DNA of 64,000 bases from Rhodanobacter_A agri. GTDB lineage: Bacteria > Pseudomonadota > Gammaproteobacteria > Xanthomonadales > Rhodanobacteraceae. Below are positions 1-7,120 of the stretch, piece after piece. The stretch spans positions 372,001 through 436,000 of the forward strand of contig NZ_JADIKL010000001.1 in the NCBI RefSeq assembly GCF_044904705.1. Direction: 5' to 3'. Each line of letters begins with the position of its first letter. The first letter of the stretch is position 1. A program made the position numbers and the translations under genes. The notes under the pieces were generated by a model. It made no database searches and was not told the DNA's origin. It worked only from the letters and a program-made list of their open reading frames with translations.

Positions 1-65
1 CATCAGCCATCCTGGCTCCAGCGTCGCCGTACGCCCATGTGCGGCCATATGGTCGCTACAGCGCG

Positions 66-1844
66 TCAGGCCTCGGCGGGAATGCCACACTCGACATCGG
101 CCGCCACGCGGTTGCGGCCGCCGCGCTTGGCGCGGTACAGCGCAGCATCGGCCTCACAACACAGGCGCTGCAGATCGTAGCCGTAGGTGTCGGTGAAGGC
201 CAGGCCCACGCTGGTGGAGATCGCAATGGTGACCCCTTCGCACTCCACCACCGTCGCCTCCACCGCAAGGCGGATGCGGTCGGCGATCGCCATACCCTGT
301 GCGCGCGTGCAATCAACCAGCAGGATGCCGAACTCCTCGCCGCCCAGCCGTCCGAACAAGTCCACCGGACGCAGGTGCTGCTTGCTGGCCATCACCACCT
401 GGCGCAGCACCTCGTCACCCATGGCGTGGCCGTGGGTGTCGTTGATGTGCTTGAAATGGTCCAGATCGATGAAGACCAGACAGGCCGTGCCGGCACGTCG
501 CTCCAGCAAGCGCAAGCTGCGCTCGACCTCGCTCATGAAATGCTGGCGGTTGAAGATCGCGGTCAGGCCGTCCTGGTGGGAGAGTTTCTTGAAGCGGAGT
601 TGCGAGCGCTTGAGCCGGAACATCCACAGCACGACGGAGATCAGCACCATCAGCAGCAACGCCAGATACAGCCGATTGGTTTCCGCCGTCTTCGCATCTA
701 GCGTCTGCCGCATGCGCAACAGCGCGTTCTGCCGGCTCAGGCTCTCCGTCTCCAGTTTTTGCGCCAACACGTGCTGTTGCACTGTCTGGTAGGCCATCGC
801 CCGCGCGTTGACATCGTCGAGATAGGCCTTGTCCAGCGTGGCGTACTTCTCGTAGTAATCGAGTGCAGCGGCGGTATGACCCTGCTTCTTTTCGATGTGG
901 TAAAGCACCTCATAGATGTCTTTCAGCCACACACCGAAATCACCGGATGGCCCCGCAGCAATAACGACTAAAGCTGCCGTCCGAGCATCGTCGTCGTCAC
1001 CGATGGCTGCCAGTGCTTGCGCTCGGCAGACTAAGGCCGCCAGCTTGTTAGGGGTATAGCCATTGGCGTTGATTTCAGACGCAACCTGGTCGAGCAGGGC
1101 CAGCGCCTTGCGAGGCTGCCCCTCACGCAGGTAAAGATCCGCAAGTGTGAGTTGCAAATCTGCGCTGTACACCGGCACCTTGGCCGCCGAGCAAACATCA
1201 ACGGCCTGTTGCAATTCCGGACTAGCTGGCTTGAGCCGGTGACCACTGGAGAGCGCCTGGACCAGACTTGAGGCAGAAAAACACGCTTCCTCCCCAGCAG
1301 CTGCGTCTGCCATCGCCATACGCGCATAGCGCACGGCTAAATCCGTCTGACCGGCTAGACCAAGCGATTGCGACAGATTCAGCAACAGCGAGAAGCGAAC
1401 CTTGGTATCCGTGACCTCTGGCAAGCGCGCCGCAAGGCGATTGGCCAGTTCAAATGCCTCGGTGTAATGCCGCGTCAGCCCAAGCTGGCTAAGCAGCATG
1501 GCAGACGCGCGATCGGCCAGCAGCGGATTACCGGAATGTCGGATGATGTCCTGAAACAGCGCATCCGACCTAACGTAATCGCTTTCATACATAGCTTCCC
1601 ACGCGTTCGAAAATTGCAGGAGCCACAATTGATCCGGCGTCAGCCTGGATGCCTCCCGATTGAGCAATGCCAACCGCTGAAGGAAGCCCGGGTGATCCAC
1701 GGTCGCCAGAGCCTGGGTCTGCCGGAGATAGGTATCCGGATCGGCAATGACGGGGGAGGCGGCCAAATCCCCCCACCCACACAGACAGCTGGCGAGGCCC
1801 GCCCATGCGACATATCTCCGTAGGCTGCGCGACCAACGGGACAT
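66..1844 (-). CDS. TPR-type membrane diguanylate cyclase (GGDEF), copy 1
   Basis: Predicted enzyme that makes cyclic di-GMP from two GTP. The start at 1844 gives 592 aa with a hydrophobic export signal (AWAGLASCLC). A helical TPR-like periplasmic region follows, then one membrane helix at about residues 392-409 and a C-terminal GGDEF domain. The active-site motif GGEEF is at 501-505, and an RxxD inhibitory site (RPVD) lies five residues before it, so both catalysis and product inhibition look intact. The reading frame stays open upstream to 2021, but that extension runs through the preceding peptide gene and lacks a signal peptide. Only 22 nt separate this start from the stop of the peptide gene at 1867-2172, which suggests cotranscription with the borosin-like locus. 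A paralogue lies at 5146-6909. The signal sensed by the TPR region is unknown. Confidence 0.9.
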   Translation of the reverse strand: MSRWSRSLRRYVAWAGLASCLCGWGDLAASPVIADPDTYLRQTQALATVDHPGFLQRLALLNREASRLTPDQLWLLQFSNAWEAMYESDYVRSDALFQDIIRHSGNPLLADRASAMLLSQLGLTRHYTEAFELANRLAARLPEVTDTKVRFSLLLNLSQSLGLAGQTDLAVRYARMAMADAAAGEEACFSASSLVQALSSGHRLKPASPELQQAVDVCSAAKVPVYSADLQLTLADLYLREGQPRKALALLDQVASEINANGYTPNKLAALVCRAQALAAIGDDDDARTAALVVIAAGPSGDFGVWLKDIYEVLYHIEKKQGHTAAALDYYEKYATLDKAYLDDVNARAMAYQTVQQHVLAQKLETESLSRQNALLRMRQTLDAKTAETNRLYLALLLMVLISVVLWMFRLKRSQLRFKKLSHQDGLTAIFNRQHFMSEVERSLRLLERRAGTACLVFIDLDHFKHINDTHGHAMGDEVLRQVVMASKQHLRPVDLFGRLGGEEFGILLVDCTRAQGMAIADRIRLAVEATVVECEGVTIAISTSVGLAFTDTYGYDLQRLCCEADAALYRAKRGGRNRVAADVECGIPAEA

Positions 1845-1866
1845 ATGACTACACCGACTGTCTCTT

Positions 1867-2172
1867 TCAGCCCGAGGGACCGTTCTTAGCAGGAGGGGGA
1901 GAAGATCGATCGGGCTGAGGCTCTTCCGGCAGAGGAACGTCAGCTTCTTCTTCGTCATCCCCATGACCAGGCGCGTTTGTTTGAGGCGTTTGTGGCAACT
2001 GTTGAATCCCCAGTTCCACACGCAACGGCGCGCTATCTCCTGCTAGCACTGCCATCGTGAGCTCAGCGCTCGCCTGGACCTGCTCCAGCACGTCCTTCAA
2101 CTCCGCAGTCTGCGCATAACGCAGCGATGCGTCGCTGCCGATAGTTTCCAGCAACTCGATCGTATCTGTCAT
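1867..2172 (-). CDS. borosin-like precursor peptide with acidic, proline-rich tail (P1)
   Basis: A 101-aa peptide. The first 51 residues match the other small peptides of this locus: MTDTIELLETIGSDASLRYA, then a helical stretch ending AGDSAPLR. This is the presumed leader that docks on the N-methyltransferase. The tail is unlike its siblings: no hydrophobic Val/Ile block, but a Gln/Pro section, an acidic run (GDDEEEAD) and a proline-rich end. The start is set by homology and by an AGGGGGA ribosome site 6 nt before the ATG. It sits 52 nt after the wrecked methyltransferase copy (2225-2880), as the intact methyltransferase sits before P4, so it may be the partner of the lost enzyme. Whether its tail is ever methylated is doubtful. 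Family assignment is inference from leader similarity. Confidence 0.75.
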   Translation of the reverse strand: MTDTIELLETIGSDASLRYAQTAELKDVLEQVQASAELTMAVLAGDSAPLRVELGIQQLPQTPQTNAPGHGDDEEEADVPLPEEPQPDRSSPPPAKNGPSG

Positions 2173-2224
2173 GTTGTTCCCCCTGTTCTCATATTCGAAC
2201 GCCCCTAACGCATCGTCCGCTCCT

Positions 2225-2880
2225 TCAGGCCGCCCTGCCCTCCTGTTCCTGCGCATCCAGCGCCTGCAACCGCTCAAGCATGGCACGGTTCGGCTGCAAG
2301 GTCACGGCCGGCGGCGGCACTACGGTTTCCTTGATGGTCAACGGCACCACGGCCAGTCCACGTAAGATGATGCGCCTAATGCGCGACCGTTCGATGGGCA
2401 GGGTGGCGCCGCGATAGATGATGGCCTCGTGGTCCGGTGAGCAGTCCCGTCCCAGCTGCGTTATCAGCAAGCTGGCCCAGTGTCGAAACGCCCTACGGAG
2501 CGATTGCCGCCCCCCCCTACCTGCCGAAGCACCAGATAACCGAAGAGGTCGACGCGCCGCTCGCGGCACAGCAGCGGCCGGCCTAGAAGTGCTAGCAGCC
2601 GTAGCGACCAAGGGGCGGAGCCGAAGTCGGCGTAAGGACAGCCCTCGGCAGAGATGCCCGACTTCGTCTCTGCATTATGAGCCTTCCGCACGAGCCTGTT
2701 CGATCACCTTGTGCAGCGAACGCGAAGATGCATGGGTGGCCCGTAGAACAAACCACAGACCCGCTTACGAGCGCGCAGTTCGGCCATCATCAGCGCCACC
2801 CATTCGCGGTGGTTTTTGATGCGCGGCCCGCCCTCCGCATCGCAGAGCTGCAGGCTGTGTACGTCAGCACTACAACCATC
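2225..2880 (-). pseudogene. decayed second SonM-like N-methyltransferase
   Basis: Three pieces in different frames together follow the intact methyltransferase at 3978-4832 from its residue 68 to its C-terminus. The first piece (to about 2704) reads DVHSLQ...PRIKNHREWVALMM...KRVCGLFYG. The second (2464-2691) has SGISAEGCPYADFG and NRSVGRFD. The third (ending 2225) has IIYRGATLPIERSRIRR and TLQPNRAMLERL. The first 67 residues, which include the start of the SAM-binding fold, are missing, and at least two frameshifts break the rest. The 5' end abuts a broken precursor gene, so one deletion seems to have fused the two. It is clearly a duplicate of the intact gene and cannot make an active enzyme. 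Confidence 0.88.
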
Positions 2881-2996
2881 GCGAACTTGACACCTGCTTG
2901 CACCTACTGCAACACGCAAATCAACTCGCCAAGTAATGCGTAGCACAGCGGGACATCACTGCCGATGGTTACCAGCAACTTGGTCGTATCAATCAT
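2881..2996 (-). pseudogene. decayed borosin-like precursor peptide gene
   Basis: Reading from an ATG at 2996 gives MIDTTKLLVTIGSDVPLCYA followed by about ten residues and a TAG stop at codon 31. The continuation in the same frame (VQAGVKF) lines up with QAQVSAEF of the peptide at 3056-3280. The leader motif LLxxIGSD is still readable, but R18 and several other conserved leader residues are changed and the core region is gone. Past about 2880 the sequence becomes the interior of the methyltransferase pseudogene. This is a fifth precursor copy, truncated by a deletion and now decaying. It is too short and degraded to be found by ordinary gene calling. Confidence 0.8.
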
Positions 2997-3055
2997 GTTG
3001 CCGCTGTTTCATGGCGAAGCGGCACTCGCTGACTTGGTCAGGCTTCTGGCGTACT

Positions 3056-3280
3056 TCAGCCCGGATCCAGAAACGTAACCGCGTGCAACTGGGGGGCATT
3101 TTCTACACGCATGCACCCAAGCAATTCACGCAACTGGGCACCATCCCCCGATGCCACAGCCTTTCCAAACTCTGCACTCACCTGCGCCTGCTCCAGCACG
3201 CTATTCAACTCTTCGGCGGGCGCATAACGCAGTGATGCATCGCTGCCAATGGCTTCCAGCAGATCAATCGTATCGTTCAT
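3056..3280 (-). CDS. borosin-like precursor peptide (P2)
   Basis: A 74-aa peptide with leader MNDTIDLLEAIGSDASLRYA and a helical middle ending ASGDGAQLRELLG at residues 43-55. This resembles the borosin-binding region of the Shewanella precursor SonA. The likely core is the C-terminal 19 residues, with NAPQLHAVTFLDPG at 61-74; the Val-Thr-Phe-Leu stretch is the best candidate for backbone N-methylation. A GGGGAG ribosome site lies 6 nt before the ATG. The gene follows P3 by 43 nt and shares with P3 the core pattern APQ(L/I)x(A/S)V. No export signal or protease site is evident. Function is inferred from leader conservation and linkage to the methyltransferase. Confidence 0.82.
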   Translation of the reverse strand: MNDTIDLLEAIGSDASLRYAPAEELNSVLEQAQVSAEFGKAVASGDGAQLRELLGCMRVENAPQLHAVTFLDPG

Positions 3281-3323
3281 GGTTCACTCCCCGTCTCCAA
3301 TGAAACCAGCGCAGCCAGTCCGA

Positions 3324-3578
3324 TCAGGCCGCAGACCTCGCCCAGTCCAATTCCAAGAGCGCAACTGATTGAATCTGGGGGGCTTGCTCTACCTGCTGAA
3401 CTATTCCGTTGCATGAAAGCATTTGACGCAACAGCACACTATCACCGGATGCCATTGCCAGCGTGAGTTCGGCATTCGTCTGCGAGCGATTCAACGCACC
3501 CTTTAGCTCATCGGACGACGCATAGCGCAGCGATGCATCGCCGCTGATGGCTTCCAACAGTTCGATCGTATCGGTCAT
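3324..3578 (-). CDS. borosin-like precursor peptide (P3)
   Basis: An 84-aa peptide. The start at 3578 is chosen because MTDTIELLEAISGDASLRYA aligns with the sibling leaders and a GGGGAG ribosome site lies 8 nt upstream; the frame extends 11 codons further without support. The leader ends ASGDSVLLRQML at residues 43-54. The presumed core is the rest, with a hydrophobic segment QAPQIQSVALLELDW at 65-79 that aligns with the P2 tail (APQLHAVTFLD). It sits 53 nt after P4 and 43 nt before P2, which fits a polycistronic precursor array served by one methyltransferase. The mature product cannot be predicted beyond the Val/Ala/Leu block being a plausible methylation site. Confidence 0.82.
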   Translation of the reverse strand: MTDTIELLEAISGDASLRYASSDELKGALNRSQTNAELTLAMASGDSVLLRQMLSCNGIVQQVEQAPQIQSVALLELDWARSAA

Positions 3579-3631
3579 AGCCCTCTCTCCCCGGTAGAAG
3601 CCAGTACGCATTTGCCCGACTGGCTCGTGAC

Positions 3632-3907
3632 TTATTCGGAGTCCAGGAACGCGGGCGCCTGTGTCGGAGGAGGATCAAACATGATCACCTGTTGTGTCGG
3701 CGGCGGGTCAAACATAATCACTTGATTGGGCCCATACATCATCTGGCGCAATACCTTACCGTCACCCGATGCTGCCGCCTTGGCGAGCTCGGTACTGATC
3801 TGCGCCTGCTCCAACATGCCCGTTAGCTCGTCAGCTGACGCGTAACGCAGCGATGCATCGCTGCCAATGGCTTCCAGACACTCAATCGTATCGGTCATAT
3901 CGAACAT
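3632..3907 (-). CDS. borosin-like precursor peptide with duplicated core (P4)
   Basis: A 91-aa peptide, first after the methyltransferase (70 nt gap). After MFD the leader MTDTIECLEAIGSDASLRYA aligns with P1-P3, ending ASGDGKVLRQMM. The C-terminal part holds the 11-residue unit QVIMFDPPPTQ twice without a gap (residues 62-72 and 73-83), then APAFLDSE. Val-Ile-Met-Phe is a typical hydrophobic target for backbone N-methylation, and DPPPTQ may be a spacer or release segment; so this could be a two-core precursor. Two starts are possible: the ATG at 3907, 4 nt after GGGGAG, or the ATG at 3898, which matches the sibling starts but is 13 nt from that site. The 3907 start is used here. Confidence 0.83.
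   Translation of the reverse strand: MFDMTDTIECLEAIGSDASLRYASADELTGMLEQAQISTELAKAAASGDGKVLRQMMYGPNQVIMFDPPPTQQVIMFDPPPTQAPAFLDSE
3659..3724 (-). repeat. 33-bp in-frame tandem repeat in the P4 core
   Basis: Two adjacent 33-bp units (3692-3724 and 3659-3691) each encode QVIMFDPPPTQ. They differ at six nucleotides, and all six are third codon positions that leave the amino acid unchanged (Gln, Asp, two Pro, Ile, Gln). The duplication is therefore not fresh, and the peptide sequence has been kept by selection while the DNA drifted. Confidence 0.95.
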
Positions 3908-3977
3908 GGCACTCCCCTATGTGTTTCCAGTGAATTGTGTCGACATCTAACGCATCTCGAAGACATCACCGCGACTT

Positions 3978-4832
3978 CTAGGCTGCGGCTCCAGTTTGCG
4001 TCACTGCATCCAGCGCCTTCAGCCGCTCCAGCATGGCACGGTTCGGTTGCAAGGTCACGGCCGGTGGCAGCACCACAGTTTCCTCGGCAGTCATTGGCAC
4101 TTCGGCCAGCTCGCGCAGGGTAATGCGCTGGATGCGCGGCCGCTCGATGGGCAGGGTTGCCCCTCGATAAATGATGACCTCGTGGTCCATCGGGTAGTCC
4201 TTACCCAGCAGCTCCACCAACAAAGCGCGATAGGCCAGCCCGTTGTCAAAACGTCCCACGGAGCGATTGCCGATCACCCCCACCTGCCAGAGCACCAGGT
4301 AACCAGCAGGATCGATGCGCCGATCGCAATACAGCAACTGGCTGGCCTCGAAATGCTGACAACCGTAGCGGCCGGGGTCGAAGCCAAGGTCCGCATAAAG
4401 ACAGTCCTCAGCGGAGATGCCCGGCTCCATGTGTGCATCGTAGCCTTCCGCGCGGGCCTCCTCGATCACCTTGTGCGGCGACCAGGCGAAAATCCCGGGA
4501 TGACCGTAGAACACGCCGCAGACCCGCTTGCCCGCGCGCAGCTCGTCCATCATCAGCGCCACCCATTCGCGGTACGTCTTGATGCGCGGCTTGCCCTCGC
4601 CATAGTAGGGCTGCAGGCTGCGCACATCAGAGTGCATGCGCTTCAGCCACTCTTCCGCAATGGCGTCGGAAAGTGCAGCGAACACTACATCCGCCTGCTG
4701 AATATGACTGCGCGCCAGCGGGGTGAGATGTGAGCCTAGCGTCATGCCCAGCCCCACACAACTCAGTCTGCCGCGATTGGATTCCGCCAGCAGAGATGCC
4801 CCATCACCCGCGGTTTTCAATAGATCAACCAT
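3978..4832 (-). CDS. SonM-like borosin alpha-N-methyltransferase (TP-methylase family)
   Basis: A 284-aa SAM-dependent methylase of the tetrapyrrole-methylase fold. It is most like the split borosin enzyme SonM, which adds methyl groups to backbone amides of a separate precursor. Visible motifs are LSCVGLGM at 23-30 (first fold strand), R83 and Y87 in PRIKTYREW (an Arg-x3-Tyr pair as in known backbone N-methyltransferases), YGHPG at 109-113 and EPGISAE at 136-142 in the SAM site, and DHEVIIYRGATLPIE near the C-terminus. Unlike SonM it begins about 20 residues earlier, and that extension (VDLLKTAGDGASL) resembles the precursor leader. The ATG directly follows a G10 run. It is the first gene of the peptide array, 70 nt before P4. 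A cobalamin or RsmI role is unlikely given the neighbours. Confidence 0.88.
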   Translation of the reverse strand: MVDLLKTAGDGASLLAESNRGRLSCVGLGMTLGSHLTPLARSHIQQADVVFAALSDAIAEEWLKRMHSDVRSLQPYYGEGKPRIKTYREWVALMMDELRAGKRVCGVFYGHPGIFAWSPHKVIEEARAEGYDAHMEPGISAEDCLYADLGFDPGRYGCQHFEASQLLYCDRRIDPAGYLVLWQVGVIGNRSVGRFDNGLAYRALLVELLGKDYPMDHEVIIYRGATLPIERPRIQRITLRELAEVPMTAEETVVLPPAVTLQPNRAMLERLKALDAVTQTGAAA

Positions 4833-4842
4833 CCCCCCCCCC
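4833..4842 (-). repeat. G10 homopolymer directly before the methyltransferase start
   Basis: On the coding strand the sequence is AAAA, ten G, then the ATG at 4832. It replaces a normal spaced Shine-Dalgarno sequence, so ribosome binding must use the G-run itself with almost no spacer. Tracts of this length are prone to slipped-strand length change, which would alter initiation but not the reading frame. Confidence 0.9.
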
Positions 4843-5145
4843 TTTTACCTAGTCGATGACTTTAGTCGCGCGATGATAGTGCAACTCCAAATTGCGACAA
4901 GGCATTGGTTACGTGCAACGAGCCACGCAAAGACCATACATTAGCTTGAACCCCCGGCTACCAGGGGCACACATCGTGCAGATACATGCGTCGAGGTACC
5001 GTCACATAAGTACCCCGGTCCGCGAGGGCCGCCCTCGCCGCATAGGCAACCCGATGGTTGGCCTCCTGGCGATCATGCCATCTGGTCGTCAGGGAGGATT
5101 GGAATAGGGCTCGCCTTTCCGTCGCATCTTCATGAAATTCATGCG
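4843..5145. other. intergenic region upstream of the borosin-like locus
   Basis: About 300 bases between the methyltransferase and the second GGDEF gene. The side near the methyltransferase (4843-4960) is visibly richer in A/T than the flanking genes and holds the candidate promoter. The rest shows no coding potential that I can support; short open frames here have no ribosome site or recognisable product. No terminator with a clear stem and T-run is seen after the gene ending at 5146. Confidence 0.6.
4873..4900 (-). promoter_or_regulatory. candidate sigma70 promoter of the methyltransferase-precursor operon
   Basis: On the minus strand TTGTCG (4900-4895) and TATCAT (4878-4873) are 16 nt apart: four of six and five of six matches to the -35 and -10 consensus. 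Transcription would start near 4866, leaving a leader of roughly 33 nt before the G10 tract and ATG. This is pattern matching only. Confidence 0.4.
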
Positions 5146-6909
5146 TCAGGCCGCCATGGGATCCCCGACTCCGGTCACCACGCGGTTGCGCCCGTCGTGC
5201 TTGGCACGGTACAGCGCCGCGTCGGCCCCGGTGCAGAGGTGCTGCAGGTCGTAACCGGCGCGGTCGGTGAAGGCCAGGCCGATGCTCGTGGAAACCGTCA
5301 CGGCCGCGCCGTCACGCTCCACCACGGCGGCCTCGATGGCCGCGCGGATGCGTTCGGCGATCGCCAGAGCCTGTTCGCGCGTGCAATCCACCAGCAGGAT
5401 GCCGAACTCCTCGCCGCCAAGGCGGCCGAACAGGTCGACGGGGCGCAGGTGCTGTTTGCAGGCAGCGACCATGCGGCACAGCACCTGGTCGCCCATGGCG
5501 TGGCCATGGGTGTCGTTGATGCGCTTGAAGTGATCGAGGTCGATGATCGCGACGCAGGCCGCGCCTTTCCGTTTCTCCAGCTGGTGCAGCACCCGCTCGG
5601 CTTCGCCCATGAAGTGCTGGCGGTTGTAGATGGCGGTCAGGCCATCGAGGTGGGACAACCGCTTGAAGCGCAGCTGCGAGCGCTTGAGCCGGAACATCCA
5701 CAGCGCGCCAAAGCCCAGCACCAGGAGCAGCAGCAGGAGATACAGGCGGTTGGCTTCGGCCGTCTTGGCGCCCAGCTTCTGCTGCGCAAGCAGCTCGGTG
5801 TTCTGCTGGCTCAGCTTTTCCGTCTCCAGCTTTTGCGCCAGCACGTGCTGCTGCACCGTCTCGTAGGCCATCGTGCGCGCGTTGATGTCGTCGAGATAGG
5901 CCTTGTCCAGCGCAGCGAACTTCTCGTAGTACCCCAGCGCGGCAGCGGCATGGCCCTGTTTCTTCTCGACCTGGTAAAGCGTCTCGTAGGCGTCTTTCAG
6001 CCACGCGTCGATGTCGCCCGATTTCCCTTCGGCGATCACGGCCAAGGCCAATCGCCTAGCCGCGTCGCCTTCGCCCACGGCAGCCAGCGCCGTGGCCTTG
6101 TCCACCAGCGCCGACAACTTGGCGGGAACGTAGCCGTTGGCATCGACACTGGGCTGGATCCGCTCAAGCAGGGCGAGCACCTTGCGCGGCTGCCCCTCGT
6201 GCAGGAGCTGGTCGGCGAGCATGAAATGCAGATTGGTGTTGTACAGCGGGGCCTTGGCCGCCGGGCAGTCGTCAAAGGCTTCCTGCAATGCCGGGCTGTC
6301 GGACTTGAGCCTTTTGCCGTAGTAAAGCGCCTCGACCAGGATCGACGCGGGATAACACCGGCTTTCACCAGCAGGAACGGTGGCCAACGCCATGCGCGCA
6401 TAGTGCACGGCCAGGTCGGTCTGGCCGGCGGACCCCATCACCTGCGACAGGTTGGACAGCAGCAGGCGGCGATCCTTGGCGTCGGTGACCTGCGGCAGGC
6501 GTGCCGCGATGCGGTTGGCCAGCTCGAACGCCTCGGTGTAATGCCGGCTGGCTCCGAGCTGGCTGAGCAGCACGGCCGACGCATGGTTCGCCAGATGCGG
6601 ATCGCCGGAGTGCTCGATGACGTCGTCGAGCATGGCCTCCGACTTGGCGTAGTCGCCCTGGTACATGACCTCCCAGGCATTGAGATAGCGCCGTTGCCAC
6701 TGCTGGGCCGGCGTCAGGCTGGCAGCTTCGTCGTTGAGCTGGGCCAGCACCTGCAGGGATCGTGCGTGATCCGTGACCTGCAACTGGTAGATCTGCTTGA
6801 TCAAGGCATCCGGGTCGGCGGCGGCGGCAAAGCCGGCCTGCCAACACAGGCAACCGGCGAGGCCTGCCCACGCGAGCCGGGTTCCCATGCCGCCGGATAG
6901 CCAAGCCAT
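5146..6909 (-). CDS. TPR-type membrane diguanylate cyclase (GGDEF), copy 2
   Basis: Predicted 587-aa c-di-GMP synthase with the same layout as the protein at 66-1844: N-terminal hydrophobic signal (LAWAGLAGCLCWQAG), TPR-like helical periplasmic region, one membrane helix (LYLLLLLLVLGFGALWMF), and a GGDEF domain with FGRLGGEEF and an upstream RPVD inhibitory site. The two proteins align over their whole length, with long identical stretches around the membrane helix and catalytic domain, so they are paralogues from a duplication. The start at 6909 is preferred because it precedes the signal peptide and has a G-rich ribosome site; the frame continues upstream to 7068 without support, and ATG 6888 is an alternative. 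It uses more G/C at third positions than copy 1. Confidence 0.9.
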   Translation of the reverse strand: MAWLSGGMGTRLAWAGLAGCLCWQAGFAAAADPDALIKQIYQLQVTDHARSLQVLAQLNDEAASLTPAQQWQRRYLNAWEVMYQGDYAKSEAMLDDVIEHSGDPHLANHASAVLLSQLGASRHYTEAFELANRIAARLPQVTDAKDRRLLLSNLSQVMGSAGQTDLAVHYARMALATVPAGESRCYPASILVEALYYGKRLKSDSPALQEAFDDCPAAKAPLYNTNLHFMLADQLLHEGQPRKVLALLERIQPSVDANGYVPAKLSALVDKATALAAVGEGDAARRLALAVIAEGKSGDIDAWLKDAYETLYQVEKKQGHAAAALGYYEKFAALDKAYLDDINARTMAYETVQQHVLAQKLETEKLSQQNTELLAQQKLGAKTAEANRLYLLLLLLVLGFGALWMFRLKRSQLRFKRLSHLDGLTAIYNRQHFMGEAERVLHQLEKRKGAACVAIIDLDHFKRINDTHGHAMGDQVLCRMVAACKQHLRPVDLFGRLGGEEFGILLVDCTREQALAIAERIRAAIEAAVVERDGAAVTVSTSIGLAFTDRAGYDLQHLCTGADAALYRAKHDGRNRVVTGVGDPMAA

Positions 6910-7120
6910 GCCCAACCCCCATGAACTCGTGCAACGACGTGTCGCACCCGGCCTCCGGCCCCAGCGACCTTCCGTTGCCCGCCCCCTCAGCCAGGCAAGC
7001 ATCGCATGCCCGGATGGCCAAGTCATAGCACCCCACGCCGGCTCACCCATGCCTTCAGGCACGGTCACGCGGCCCCCCCTTGGTCGCTAGGCTAAATGCT
7101 TTTCTCGTGAGGACACACCC

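Noticed and set aside
1867..3907. Reading the small peptides as Nif11-type nitrile hydratase leader precursors
   Set aside because: They are of similar helical kind, but no lanthipeptide, radical-SAM or cyclodehydratase gene is nearby, and the GD...LR end matches SonA better.
3978..4832. Reading the TP-methylase as a cobalamin-pathway enzyme or RsmI
   Set aside because: No cobalamin or 16S rRNA neighbours, and the sequence follows SonM (YGHPG, EPGISAE, DHEVIIY) with linked precursor peptides.
4843..5107. Short plus-strand frames (62-73 codons) between the methyltransferase and the second cyclase
   Set aside because: No ribosome site, no domain, and they overlap the candidate promoter region.
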